Assembly: GCA_002345825.1 (NCBI GenBank)
Contig: DDWD01000014.1
Coordinates: forward strand, 1-5,407
Direction: 5' to 3'
Length of the DNA stretch: 5,407 bases
From: Bacteroidales bacterium UBA2295
GTDB lineage: Bacteria; Bacteroidota; Bacteroidia; Bacteroidales; Tenuifilaceae
Position 1 is the stretch's first letter. Each line of letters opens with the position of its first letter. The notes below the pieces were generated by a model. The model made no database searches. It saw nothing but the letters and a program-made list of their open reading frames with translations, and had not been told where the DNA came from. Both the position numbers and the translations under genes were made by a program. This document shows, in pieces, positions 1 to 5,407 of the stretch.

Positions 1-49
1 GTGGGTTTTGTAACTCTAAACCCAGGTAGGTAGTTTTTAGGTTTGCCAT
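1..49 (-). CDS. Partial N-terminus of a dihydroorotate dehydrogenase-like flavoprotein (3' end outside window)
   Basis: The minus strand from an ATG at 49 reads open to the window edge and gives MANLKTTYLGLELQNP. This looks like the very start of the dihydroorotate dehydrogenase-like proteins common in Bacteroidota, which begin with a short strand and the pattern 'L.T.YmGL.LkNP' before the FMN-binding TIM barrel. Members of the family are cytosolic flavoproteins; the catalytic parts are not in the window, so whether this is true PyrD or a relative cannot be decided. The start lies 29 bases after the stop of the serine hydrolase gene on the same strand, so the two are probably co-transcribed. 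The call rests on 16 residues recalled by family resemblance, which is why confidence is moderate. Confidence 0.6.
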   Translation of the reverse strand, partial: MANLKTTYLGLELQNP

Positions 50-78
50 AATATCAACTATTTAGGTAGATTAATAAG

Positions 79-1173
79 TTACGTCCGTTGGTTTTTCTTA
101 CTGCCCTCTTGGGCCATCCCTTTGTGTATATACGCTCGAAGTATTCTGTTGATAAGGTCGTTGTGATCTCGTTCCCATTTGTGATCGGTAAAGTTTTTGG
201 CATTTATGGCCACTACAAGCTTTTTATCGGCCGCAATAAAAACGTACTGATCGCCATAACCTGCGGCAAATACTAATGGCTGCCCGTCGGGTTGTAGCTT
301 TACCCACCAATGATATCCATATCCAATGCTATCGGTTTTTACAACTTCTGACACCGATTTTTTTATCCATTCCTCAGAAATAACCGTTTGGTCGCCCCAC
401 TTGCCTTTGTTATGAACAAGAACTCCAATTTTGGCCATATCGCGAGTGGTAAGCGAAAGCCCACCCCAAGCGGGTTCTCCATTTTCGGGGTATGTATCCC
501 AATGGTACGATGAGATATTTAATGGCTTAAGTATATTTTTATCGACAAACGATTTGAAATCTAACCCAGATGATCGTTCAACAATAGCTTTTATCAGATC
601 GGAGCAGGAGCTGTTGTAGTTAAATTTTGTGCCGGGAATTGTGTCCATTGCCAGGTTAAGGATTATGGGGATCCAATTCTCTGGCTTTTGGCTTAGCTCT
701 ATTAGGGGGTTTCCTGCATAGGAGTAATGAATGGTCCATTCGTCCCACTTAAAACCACTGGTCTGATCTAGCAGATGCCTGAGGGTAATGGCCTTTTTTA
801 GGGGCTCGTCCTCGAAAATTTGGTTATACTCCGGAAAGTAATCGGCCAGCTTAACATCCAGCGAGGGGATTATTCCCTTGTCGAGACAAATGCCCACGGC
901 CAGCGAGGTAATACTTTTGGTAACCGAACTGATGGGATGAAGTGTTGAGGCTTGCGTAAATCCATAGTACGCTTCGTAAGCAATTCGATGGTCGAAGTAA
1001 ACAATGAGGCTCGATATTTTCCCGTACTTGTCGTTTCGAATATCATTGTTGATGTTATCGATGGAATCGGGATAGAATAGGATGGCTGGTGCACGCTGCG
1101 ATTTAGCCTGTGGGCTGCAACAAATCAGGCCAAACACAAATACAACCGCAAATGGTGTTTTTAAAAATCTCAT
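79..1173 (-). CDS. Exported serine hydrolase, beta-lactamase / class C PBP family
   Basis: A 364-residue protein with the class C beta-lactamase-like (beta-lactamase-related, PF00144 type) fold. Residues 1-19 form a basic-hydrophobic signal sequence ending in Leu-Ile-Cys-Cys-Ser; Cys19 could be lipidated, although Cys at -1 makes a poor lipobox, so ordinary secretion is an alternative. The catalytic SxxK motif is Ser83-Val-Thr-Lys86 (SSVTKSITS). The 'HLLDQTSGF' segment at 133-141 is a family hallmark, and Tyr186-Asn-Ser188 is the YxN/S motif. The third motif region is the AAGYGDQ stretch at 303-309 instead of a KTG triad. Such proteins act in the periplasm or at the outer membrane as esterases, peptidases or peptidoglycan-related hydrolases; substrate cannot be predicted, and resistance to beta-lactams should not be assumed. 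The ATG at 1173 is the only start that preserves the signal peptide. The C-terminus ends in a short basic tail. A partial flavoprotein gene follows 29 bases downstream. Confidence 0.9.
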   Translation of the reverse strand: MRFLKTPFAVVFVFGLICCSPQAKSQRAPAILFYPDSIDNINNDIRNDKYGKISSLIVYFDHRIAYEAYYGFTQASTLHPISSVTKSITSLAVGICLDKGIIPSLDVKLADYFPEYNQIFEDEPLKKAITLRHLLDQTSGFKWDEWTIHYSYAGNPLIELSQKPENWIPIILNLAMDTIPGTKFNYNSSCSDLIKAIVERSSGLDFKSFVDKNILKPLNISSYHWDTYPENGEPAWGGLSLTTRDMAKIGVLVHNKGKWGDQTVISEEWIKKSVSEVVKTDSIGYGYHWWVKLQPDGQPLVFAAGYGDQYVFIAADKKLVVAINAKNFTDHKWERDHNDLINRILRAYIHKGMAQEGSKKNQRT

Positions 1174-1201
1174 GGCTTACAAGCTTGGTTGAAAACTTAT
1201 A

Positions 1202-1233
1202 TAAAGTTATACAATATCTGGGCACCTATACAA
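1202..1233 (-). promoter_or_regulatory. Candidate Bacteroidota-type promoter for the serine hydrolase gene
   Basis: On the minus strand, TAACTTTA (1202-1209) matches the TAnnTTTG -7 consensus at all but the last base, and a TTG (1231-1233) lies 21 bases upstream, within the spacing known for this phylum. Transcription would begin about 20-25 bases before the ATG at 1173. This is pattern matching only. Confidence 0.4.
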
Positions 1234-1266
1234 GTAATGAACAACCTAATTATGCATAAGAAACTA

Positions 1267-1294
1267 CAAAACACCAGTAAATGTTCACCGTGTT
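1267..1294 (-). terminator. Weak stem-loop after the C-S lyase gene, possible terminator
   Basis: Downstream of the lyase stop, the minus strand can fold AACAC (1290-1294) with GTGTT (1270-1274), and after a small internal loop GTGA (1285-1288) with TTAC (1277-1280) around a four-base loop. Three further T residues (1269-1267) follow the stem, which itself ends in TT. The stem is short and A/T-rich, so it is a weak candidate. It would separate the lyase from the serine hydrolase transcript. Confidence 0.25.
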
Positions 1295-1330
1295 ACAAAA
1301 ACAACCCTGATATTTAGTCAAATGATAAGC

Positions 1331-2512
1331 CTACAGATCCCCAAAAGCATCTTTTAGCTGGTTGAGGGCAAAGGTTACCATTTGTGAAGGGCAAGCAATG
1401 TTCATCCGCTGAAATCCGCTGCCCTCGTCGCCAAACATTTCGCCGGCATTAAAACCAATACCCGCTTTTTTTACCAAGATTTCTTTCAGCTCATCATTGC
1501 TTAGGTTATACTCCCTAAAGTCGAGCCATAGGAGGTAGGTTCCTTCGGGTTCTACTAATTTCACTTTGGGTAGTTGCAATGCAAGAAAATCCCTAACCAA
1601 TCTGATGTTTTCCCTTAGGTAGGCAAGGAGTTGTTCCAGCCAATCCTCGCCCTCGGGTGTGTAGGCGGCCTTGGTTGCTTCAAATCCAAAGATATTGCCA
1701 TGCCAGGTACCATTGCGCTGGGCTTGTAGGTTGTATCGTTTAAGCAGATTTGAGTTTGATATGGCTATCCATGCGGTGGCCAACCCTGCAATGTTAAAGG
1801 TTTTGCTAGCAGAGCCAAAGGTTATGGTATTGTTGGCAATTTCTGGCGAAAGCGTGGCCAGCGGCAAATGTTTGTTGGGCTCAAGTACTAAATCGGCATG
1901 AATCTCGTCGGAAACAATTAGCACATTGTATTTGAGGCAAAGTTCGGCCATTCTGGTTAGCTCGCTGAGGGTCCATACCCTGCCAACCGGGTTATGCGGC
2001 GAGCATAGAACGAAAAGTTTGACCCCTTGTTTAAGCTTAGCCTCAAAATCATCAAAATTTATTTGATACTTCCCGTTGGACAAAACTAGCGGATTAGTAA
2101 GCAGCTCACGGCCATTCTGCCTAACAGCATAGAAAAAGGGGTGGTAAACAGGCGATTGTATCAACACCTTATCGCTGGGGTTGGTGTATGCCTGCACGGC
2201 GTGATTGAGCCCCGCTACAATTCCGGGACAGTATGATAGCCAGCTGGTTTCAATAGTCCAGCCAAATCGTTTCTCAAGCCACCAGGCAATGGCTTTGTTG
2301 TACTCATCGTCTTGTAGCGTGTAGCCTAAGATTGGATGCTGAAGCCGATTTTGTAACCGCTCAATAATAAATGGTGGCGTGGCAATATCCATATCGGCTA
2401 CCCACATGGGTAACACGTTGTGATCGCCAAAAATAACTTCGCGCTTATCGTACTTAATTGTTGATGTGCCCTCTCGGGATATCTCGGTAGAAAAATCGTA
2501 CTTCATTGTCAT
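1331..2512 (-). CDS. patB: PatB/MalY-family PLP-dependent C-S lyase (cystathionine beta-lyase type aminotransferase)
   Basis: A complete 393-residue fold-type I PLP enzyme, the usual length for PatB/MalY C-S lyases. These cytosolic enzymes cleave the C-S bond of cystathionine or related cysteine conjugates to give pyruvate, ammonia and a thiol. Visible hallmarks are the N-terminal 'LPMWVADMDIATPP' (34-47), a family signature; Gly63-Tyr64; 'SPHNPVGRVW' (171-180) with Asn174; 'SDEIHADL' (201-208) with Asp202 facing the pyridine nitrogen; 'SASKTFNIAGL' (234-244) with Lys237 as the Schiff-base lysine; and 'FQRMNIACP' (367-375) with Arg369 for the substrate carboxylate. The start is ATG at 2512; a second ATG at 2506 (reading MTMKYDF) is equally usable. 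It lies 96 bases after the stop of the 94-aa gene, with an intrinsic terminator between, so it probably has its own promoter, although no convincing -7 box is visible. A general class I/II aminotransferase activity is the alternative. Family assignment is firm, exact substrate is not. Confidence 0.93.
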   Translation of the reverse strand: MTMKYDFSTEISREGTSTIKYDKREVIFGDHNVLPMWVADMDIATPPFIIERLQNRLQHPILGYTLQDDEYNKAIAWWLEKRFGWTIETSWLSYCPGIVAGLNHAVQAYTNPSDKVLIQSPVYHPFFYAVRQNGRELLTNPLVLSNGKYQINFDDFEAKLKQGVKLFVLCSPHNPVGRVWTLSELTRMAELCLKYNVLIVSDEIHADLVLEPNKHLPLATLSPEIANNTITFGSASKTFNIAGLATAWIAISNSNLLKRYNLQAQRNGTWHGNIFGFEATKAAYTPEGEDWLEQLLAYLRENIRLVRDFLALQLPKVKLVEPEGTYLLWLDFREYNLSNDELKEILVKKAGIGFNAGEMFGDEGSGFQRMNIACPSQMVTFALNQLKDAFGDL

Positions 2513-2539
2513 TAAATTTTAAGTTACTTGATATGGTTA

Positions 2540-2585
2540 AAAAGCAAAAAGTCCTCACCATTGAGCTTAGCCAACCGATGAGAAC
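2540..2585 (-). terminator. Intrinsic terminator of the 94-aa protein gene
   Basis: On the minus strand, GTTCTCATC (2585-2577) pairs with GGTGAGGAC (2559-2551) through nine consecutive pairs, two of them G-U. The loop of 17 bases can pair further (TTG with CAA). The stem runs straight into TTTTT (2550-2546), then GC and TTTT (2543-2540). It starts 24 bases past the stop codon at 2609, the right place to end that transcript before the lyase gene. Confidence 0.6.
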
Positions 2586-2608
2586 CTTTAGGTAAATTGT
2601 AGAACTTG

Positions 2609-2893
2609 CTATTTGGTAAGCTCGCTTAGCTGTGAGAATGAGTTGTCAACAGTGGATAGCAGGTCGCTGTAAACTGCCTTGTAGTGCTGGTGGGTTTGCT
2701 TGCGATCCATGCTTTTGTCGGGATTATTTACCCTTTGGATAAACTCGTTACGTTTGTTAACAACCTCTTCGATGATGTTAACCACCTTATCCTGATTCTT
2801 ATCGCCATGCAGGTAAAGGTAGGTGTAGCAGTCTGAGATCACCTCGCTCACTAGGTAGTCAATATCCTTCTTGATGTTTCTGATACTTGCCAT
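2609..2893 (-). CDS. Small conserved helical protein of unknown function (94 aa)
   Basis: A 94-residue protein that I do not recognise by name. It looks almost entirely alpha-helical and highly charged, with no signal peptide, membrane segment, cysteine pair or zinc motif, so it is probably a cytosolic protein. The N-terminal part, 'IKKDIDYLVSEVISDCYTYLYLHGDK' in outline (8-32), resembles small hypothetical proteins I associate with Bacteroidales genomes; a central acidic helix (33-57, many Val/Ile/Glu) and a C-terminal helix (65-92) follow. Two amphipathic helices joined by an 'NNPDKSMD' turn (56-63) suggest a helical bundle or a dimer. The start at 2893 is supported by a perfect -7 box at 2930-2937 and the gene ends before an intrinsic terminator, so it is a well-bounded single-gene unit. 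No function can be assigned. Confidence 0.8.
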   Translation of the reverse strand: MASIRNIKKDIDYLVSEVISDCYTYLYLHGDKNQDKVVNIIEEVVNKRNEFIQRVNNPDKSMDRKQTHQHYKAVYSDLLSTVDNSFSQLSELTK

Positions 2894-2929
2894 AGTTGAT
2901 TATTGTTTTGTTGATATTAAATTAAGGCA

Positions 2930-2937
2930 CAAAAATA
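2930..2937 (-). promoter_or_regulatory. Candidate -7 promoter element for the 94-aa gene
   Basis: The minus strand reads TATTTTTG, a perfect match to the Bacteroidota -7 consensus TAnnTTTG, 36 bases before the ATG at 2893. Only a T-run (GTTTTT, around 2954-2959), not a full TTTG, lies at the -33 position. It sits in the divergent gap shared with the plus-strand gene at 3046. Confidence 0.45.
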
Positions 2938-3045
2938 TGAAAAGATTACGAATAAAAACGGCTAAAGGGTTGTTCATATTCTAAAATAACTCCAAAAAAT
3001 ATCTATATTGCAATGTTTTATGGAATTTGAACAAGTTTTTTTTGT

Positions 3046-3744
3046 ATGGATAGGGCCCAAGTAGTAAGTCAAACAATTGCTACATTCAACTCGCTGCGAG
3101 ACCAAGTAGCCGAACTTTTCTCGGAGAGTAACATCGTAAGTAAGTCGGAGCTGATGATAGAGGAGTACTTTGAGGCTAAGTTTAACCCGTTTGTACGCCA
3201 AGCACAAGCCGTAATCAGATCGGTTCCGCTTAACGATTATACAGTTGTCTCAATCGATCTTTGGGTTAAAAGCCTTAAGGTTCAGGTTGATGAGTTGGAT
3301 GACGGAAGCCATAACCTCAAGCATGCCGAATCGGTTTATATCCATCGGAAGTATTTACCCGAGTTGGTTAGGGTTTTGAATGATATTAAACTTGAACTGC
3401 TCGAAAACCTCTATAAATCCGAAGCGCTAGACAACCCAGCTAAGCCAGTAAGAACATTTGATACCAATCGACCTATAAGTTCGGGGGGCTTGAGTGCCCT
3501 AGTGGCTCAGCTAATTAACTTTGGTGTAATTCGGCAGGACATTTCACCCGATGCCATTGCTAAAGTGTTGGCACCCCTAATGGGCTTTAGTCCGCATGAC
3601 ATTTTAAATACCTTGGTGTACGATAGGGAGCACCACCGATATACGGCCAATGCGTCGGCCCAAGAACTGGCTATTCTTTCAAAACTTATCAAATCGATTG
3701 CTGCTCGGATTGAGAATCAGCAGTCTACAAATGAAAAGCAGTAG
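3046..3744 (+). CDS. Hypothetical protein, 232 aa, with an RteC-like C-terminal helical domain (tentative)
   Basis: A complete 232-residue protein without signal peptide or membrane segment. Residues 1-60 are helical and acidic; 60-130 form a second helical region rich in Leu, Glu and Lys; 131-145 is a Pro/Arg/Asn-containing linker; 146-222 is a compact helical domain. In that last part the layout 'ISSGGLSALVAQLINFGVI' (144-162), then 'DAIAKVLAPLMGFSPHDILNTL' in outline (169-190), then a polar stretch and a final helix resembles the C-terminal region of RteC-family proteins and related Bacteroidota proteins, where a helical pair and a 'F(n/g)...di' turn recur. The N-terminal half does not look like RteC, and no conjugation genes are nearby, so no role in element excision should be inferred. 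It is the only plus-strand gene, divergent from the 94-aa gene and convergent with the SiaC-like gene. No clear ribosome-binding site or promoter is visible; a T8 run (3036-3043) lies just before the ATG. Confidence 0.8.
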   Translation: MDRAQVVSQTIATFNSLRDQVAELFSESNIVSKSELMIEEYFEAKFNPFVRQAQAVIRSVPLNDYTVVSIDLWVKSLKVQVDELDDGSHNLKHAESVYIHRKYLPELVRVLNDIKLELLENLYKSEALDNPAKPVRTFDTNRPISSGGLSALVAQLINFGVIRQDISPDAIAKVLAPLMGFSPHDILNTLVYDREHHRYTANASAQELAILSKLIKSIAARIENQQSTNEKQ

Positions 3745-3753
3745 CTTTAGTGG

Positions 3754-4149
3754 CTAGTTGTAGGGAATGCAGCGGTAATCGAGGCTTATGTCGGGGAGTT
3801 CAAATAGAACCATTCCCTCGTTGAGCAGATCCTCGTCATCTTCCTGATAATTCCAGATAACCTCAATGTTAACCCCATTCCGCTTGATGTTGGCCACCTT
3901 CTTCATTATTTCTCTAAGATACTTATAGGAGGAAGAGTTGATGTACTTAAAATTGAGGTCAACAATAATTTTTTGCCCTTTCTTCTCGCCAATTTCTTGA
4001 TAGAACTCATCGAGCCAGTCAAGAATCTCCTCGTAGAATTCCTTGGCGTTCTCGGGATGTGAGATCCCTGACATTGAAAATATGTTGGTGGCAGGATCGA
4101 AAATTATCTCGGGGGTATCGATAGCTGCTTCTATTTTGAGTGGTTTCAT
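3754..4149 (-). CDS. SiaC-family regulatory phosphoprotein (DUF1987)
   Basis: A complete 131-residue protein of the SiaC/DUF1987 family, normal length. Family marks in order: 'DTPEIIFDP' (11-19); 'FSMSGISHPENAKEFYEEILDWL' in outline (24-46), with the Pro-Glu-Asn-Ala turn; 'VDLNFKYINSSSYKYL' (63-78); and 'VIWNYQEDDEDLLNEG' (97-112), the conserved W-Y-EDDED block. In Pseudomonas aeruginosa SiaC is phosphorylated by the kinase SiaB and dephosphorylated by the PP2C-type phosphatase SiaA, and its unphosphorylated form activates a diguanylate cyclase; the STAS-like fold acts as a switch in a partner-switching module. The phospho-accepting Thr of SiaC (T68, in an 'NTSS' context) aligns by eye with Ser72 here ('NSSS', 71-74). 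Neither SiaA nor SiaB is in the window. A hybrid histidine kinase lies upstream on the same strand, 148 bases away, and a promoter-like element precedes this gene. The partner and output in this organism are unknown. Confidence 0.88.
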   Translation of the reverse strand: MKPLKIEAAIDTPEIIFDPATNIFSMSGISHPENAKEFYEEILDWLDEFYQEIGEKKGQKIIVDLNFKYINSSSYKYLREIMKKVANIKRNGVNIEVIWNYQEDDEDLLNEGMVLFELPDISLDYRCIPYN

Positions 4150-4173
4150 ATTATTATCAGGTAAACTTAAGCG

Positions 4174-4205
4174 TAAAGATAGACCTTTTGAGCCAAATAA
4201 GTCAA
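4174..4205 (-). promoter_or_regulatory. Candidate Bacteroidota-type promoter for the SiaC-family gene
   Basis: On the minus strand, TATCTTTA (4174-4181) matches TAnnTTTG except at the last base, with TTG (4203-4205) 21 bases upstream. A start of transcription near 4167 would leave a leader of about 18 bases before the ATG at 4149. It implies the gene can be expressed separately from the kinase gene. Confidence 0.45.
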
Positions 4206-4248
4206 GGCGATTCGGTATGATTTGACAAAATTCGTATCTGGCATGTTG

Positions 4249-4269
4249 AACCTACGTTTTATATAGGTT
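4249..4269. repeat. Perfect inverted repeat in the kinase-SiaC gap
   Basis: AACCTAC (4249-4255) and ATAGGTT (4263-4269) can pair over six Watson-Crick pairs plus one wobble pair (G-U when read on the minus strand), with a seven-base loop. It starts 28 bases after the kinase stop. No T-run follows on the minus strand, so it is not a classic intrinsic terminator; it could be a 3'-end stem or a protein-binding site upstream of the SiaC-family promoter. Confidence 0.35.
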
Positions 4270-4297
4270 AATGTCTAAATCTTTTTACTTCAATCAA

Positions 4298-5407
4298 TTA
4301 CTTGGGGATGTCACTTTTTAATACCCTCAATAGAACATCTGAAACGTCTTTCAGAAGGTATGGTTTGGGCAGGTAGTCGTTGAAACCGCTTTCGTATATA
4401 CGTTTGGCATCGTTGGCCATGGCAAAGGCGGTTTGGGCAACTAGAGGTATATTCTTTTTGTCCAACTCTCTTATCTGCTCAAGTATTGAGTACCCATTGC
4501 CATCTGGGAGTTGAAGGTCGAGCAGTGCTAGGTCGATTACCTCCTGGTTTTGCTTGAACTGCTCTAGGGCTTCATGCGCATTTGCAGCAACAAAATAGTT
4601 CACCTTTAGTACATCGAGATATCTGCAGAGTAAGTTTCGTGAAGCTTCATCATCTTCGCAGATTAGTGCTGTTTTGCCGCTAAAACTGGCTGGTTTGGCC
4701 ATGCTTGGTGCAGTGTTTATGGCCGATATTGTAATATGTTTTGCCGATTTTACAGGGATTGTAAAGTAAAATGTTGTACCCTTTTGGGGCTCAGATTTAA
4801 ACCATATTTCCCCGCCCAGAAGTTCCACCAAGTTTTTAGAAATTACCAAGCCCAGACCAGTTCCTGGGTAGAGCTTTCGATCGCGATGTTCTATTTTTAC
4901 AAATCGCTGAAAAAGTGCTTTTTGACTTTCTTTTGGTATGCCTATTCCGGTGTCGGAGACAAAAAATTCCAACACCCCATTTGCCTCTTTGTATCCAAAT
5001 TCAATCTGGCCCTTTTCGGTAAACTTAAGGGCATTGTCGAGTAAGTTTCTTAATACTTGTCGTAGCCGGTGAACATCGGTTTTTATCAGCAGATCTTTAT
5101 TGCAGCCCGAATCGTTTAGCAGAATAGCAATATCCTTTTTTTCGGGTTTCGACTCAATGATTTGCGAATAGGTGGTATGTAAATTTTTCAGCTCGTTTAC
5201 CACATTGCATTCATTTTCCTCCAGCTGTAGCTGCCGCGCTTCAATTTTTGCAATATCAATAATATCGTTTATCAGCCTTAGTAGATCGTACGAACTGTTT
5301 ATAATAACCTTAATATAACTATCGTCTGTATTGTCGTTATTCTGTTTTTTGTTCGAAAGCAGTTCGGAGAAACCAATAATGGCGTTGAGCGGGGTGCGAA
5401 TCTCGTG
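4298..5407 (-). CDS. Hybrid sensor histidine kinase, C-terminal part (5' end outside window)
   Basis: The open frame runs from the right edge to the stop at 4298, giving the last 369 residues of a hybrid kinase; residue numbers here count from the edge. The HisKA H-box 'HEIRTPLNAIIGFSELL' starts at residue 1, so the phospho-accepting His is the first complete codon (5405-5407). HATPase_c follows: N-box 'RQVLRNLLDNALKFT' (116-130; Asn121, Asn125), G1 'DTGIGIP' (152-158), F-box region 'LFQRF' (165-169), G2 'GTGLGL' (182-187). A linker (about 218-245) leads to a receiver domain with acidic Glu251-Asp252-Asp253, phospho-acceptor Asp297 in 'LLDLQLPDGNGY', Thr326 and Lys348 in 'LPKPY'. Phosphate would pass from His to Asp within or between chains. 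The protein ends after the receiver with no Hpt or DNA-binding domain, so output must go through another protein. The sensor region, probably membrane or PAS-type, is outside the window. A GTG at 5203 is internal and not the start. Confidence 0.95.
   Translation of the reverse strand, partial: HEIRTPLNAIIGFSELLSNKKQNNDNTDDSYIKVIINSSYDLLRLINDIIDIAKIEARQLQLEENECNVVNELKNLHTTYSQIIESKPEKKDIAILLNDSGCNKDLLIKTDVHRLRQVLRNLLDNALKFTEKGQIEFGYKEANGVLEFFVSDTGIGIPKESQKALFQRFVKIEHRDRKLYPGTGLGLVISKNLVELLGGEIWFKSEPQKGTTFYFTIPVKSAKHITISAINTAPSMAKPASFSGKTALICEDDEASRNLLCRYLDVLKVNYFVAANAHEALEQFKQNQEVIDLALLDLQLPDGNGYSILEQIRELDKKNIPLVAQTAFAMANDAKRIYESGFNDYLPKPYLLKDVSDVLLRVLKSDIPK

Noticed and set aside
2..24. Inverted repeat TGGGTTT / AAACCCA at the left edge, considered as a terminator of the serine hydrolase gene.
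   Set aside because: It lies inside the first codons of the minus-strand flavoprotein-like gene (start at 49), and no T-run follows; likely chance pairing in coding sequence.
88..619. Plus-strand open frames at 88-276 and 431-619.
   Set aside because: They lie opposite the serine hydrolase gene, which has clear catalytic motifs, and their translations show no family features.
870..1094. Minus-strand open frame of 74 codons inside the serine hydrolase gene.
   Set aside because: Out-of-frame shadow overlapping the SxxK region of a well-supported gene.
1671..1901. Plus-strand open frame opposite the C-S lyase gene.
   Set aside because: It covers the lysine motif region of the lyase on the other strand and has no recognisable features.
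2974..3207. Minus-strand frame of 77 codons overlapping the start of the 232-aa gene.
   Set aside because: It is antisense to a longer, better-formed coding region, and its translation looks like non-coding sequence.
4221..4250. TTTGACA on the plus strand, considered as a sigma-70 type -35 box.
   Set aside because: No plus-strand gene follows and the Enterobacteria-type consensus is not expected in this phylum.
4736..5044. Plus-strand frame of 102 codons, rich in Phe, Cys and Lys.
   Set aside because: It is antisense to the ATPase domain of the histidine kinase; the composition is that of a reverse-strand shadow.
4298..5203. Kinase gene starting at the GTG at 5203 as a complete 301-aa protein.
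   Set aside because: The frame stays open to the window edge and encodes a perfect HisKA H-box upstream of that codon, so the GTG is an internal valine.

Overview
The window reads as a stretch of chromosome from a member of the Bacteroidota, most likely a Bacteroidales/Marinilabiliales-type bacterium. The reasons are: no clear purine-rich Shine-Dalgarno in front of the genes; promoter-like elements of the Bacteroidota type (TAnnTTTG-like -7 boxes with a TTG about 21 bases upstream); moderate to low G+C with A/T-rich gaps; and a gene set typical of that phylum (PatB-type C-S lyase, DUF1987/SiaC-family protein, a conserved helical 94-aa protein, a hybrid histidine kinase). The genus cannot be fixed from this sequence.

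Layout, left to right. The minus strand carries the first 16 codons of a gene that leaves the window at its left edge (1-49; start resembles dihydroorotate dehydrogenase-like flavoproteins). Just upstream of it, on the same strand and 29 bases away, is an exported serine hydrolase of the beta-lactamase/class C penicillin-binding fold (79-1173). Next on the minus strand come a PLP-dependent PatB/MalY-type C-S lyase (1331-2512) and a small conserved hypothetical protein (2609-2893) with its own promoter-like box and a good intrinsic terminator. On the plus strand is a 232-aa protein of unknown function (3046-3744), divergent from the 94-aa gene and convergent with the next one, the stops being 9 bases apart. 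The minus strand then holds a SiaC-family (DUF1987) regulatory phosphoprotein (3754-4149) and the C-terminal 369 residues of a hybrid sensor histidine kinase (4298-5407), whose upstream part lies beyond the right edge; the window ends exactly on the phospho-accepting His codon.

The genes look like several short transcription units rather than one pathway. The left side is enzymatic/housekeeping (hydrolase, sulfur amino-acid lyase, flavoprotein). The right side is regulatory: the SiaC-like protein and the hybrid kinase are adjacent on the same strand, but a promoter-like element lies directly before the SiaC-like gene, so a functional link is possible and not shown. The longest gene-free gap is about 157 bases (1174-1330). 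No RNA genes, CRISPR arrays, insertion sequences or att sites were seen. I see no clear new multi-gene system; the least explained parts are the 232-aa and 94-aa proteins and the Ser-for-Thr change at the SiaC phosphosite.
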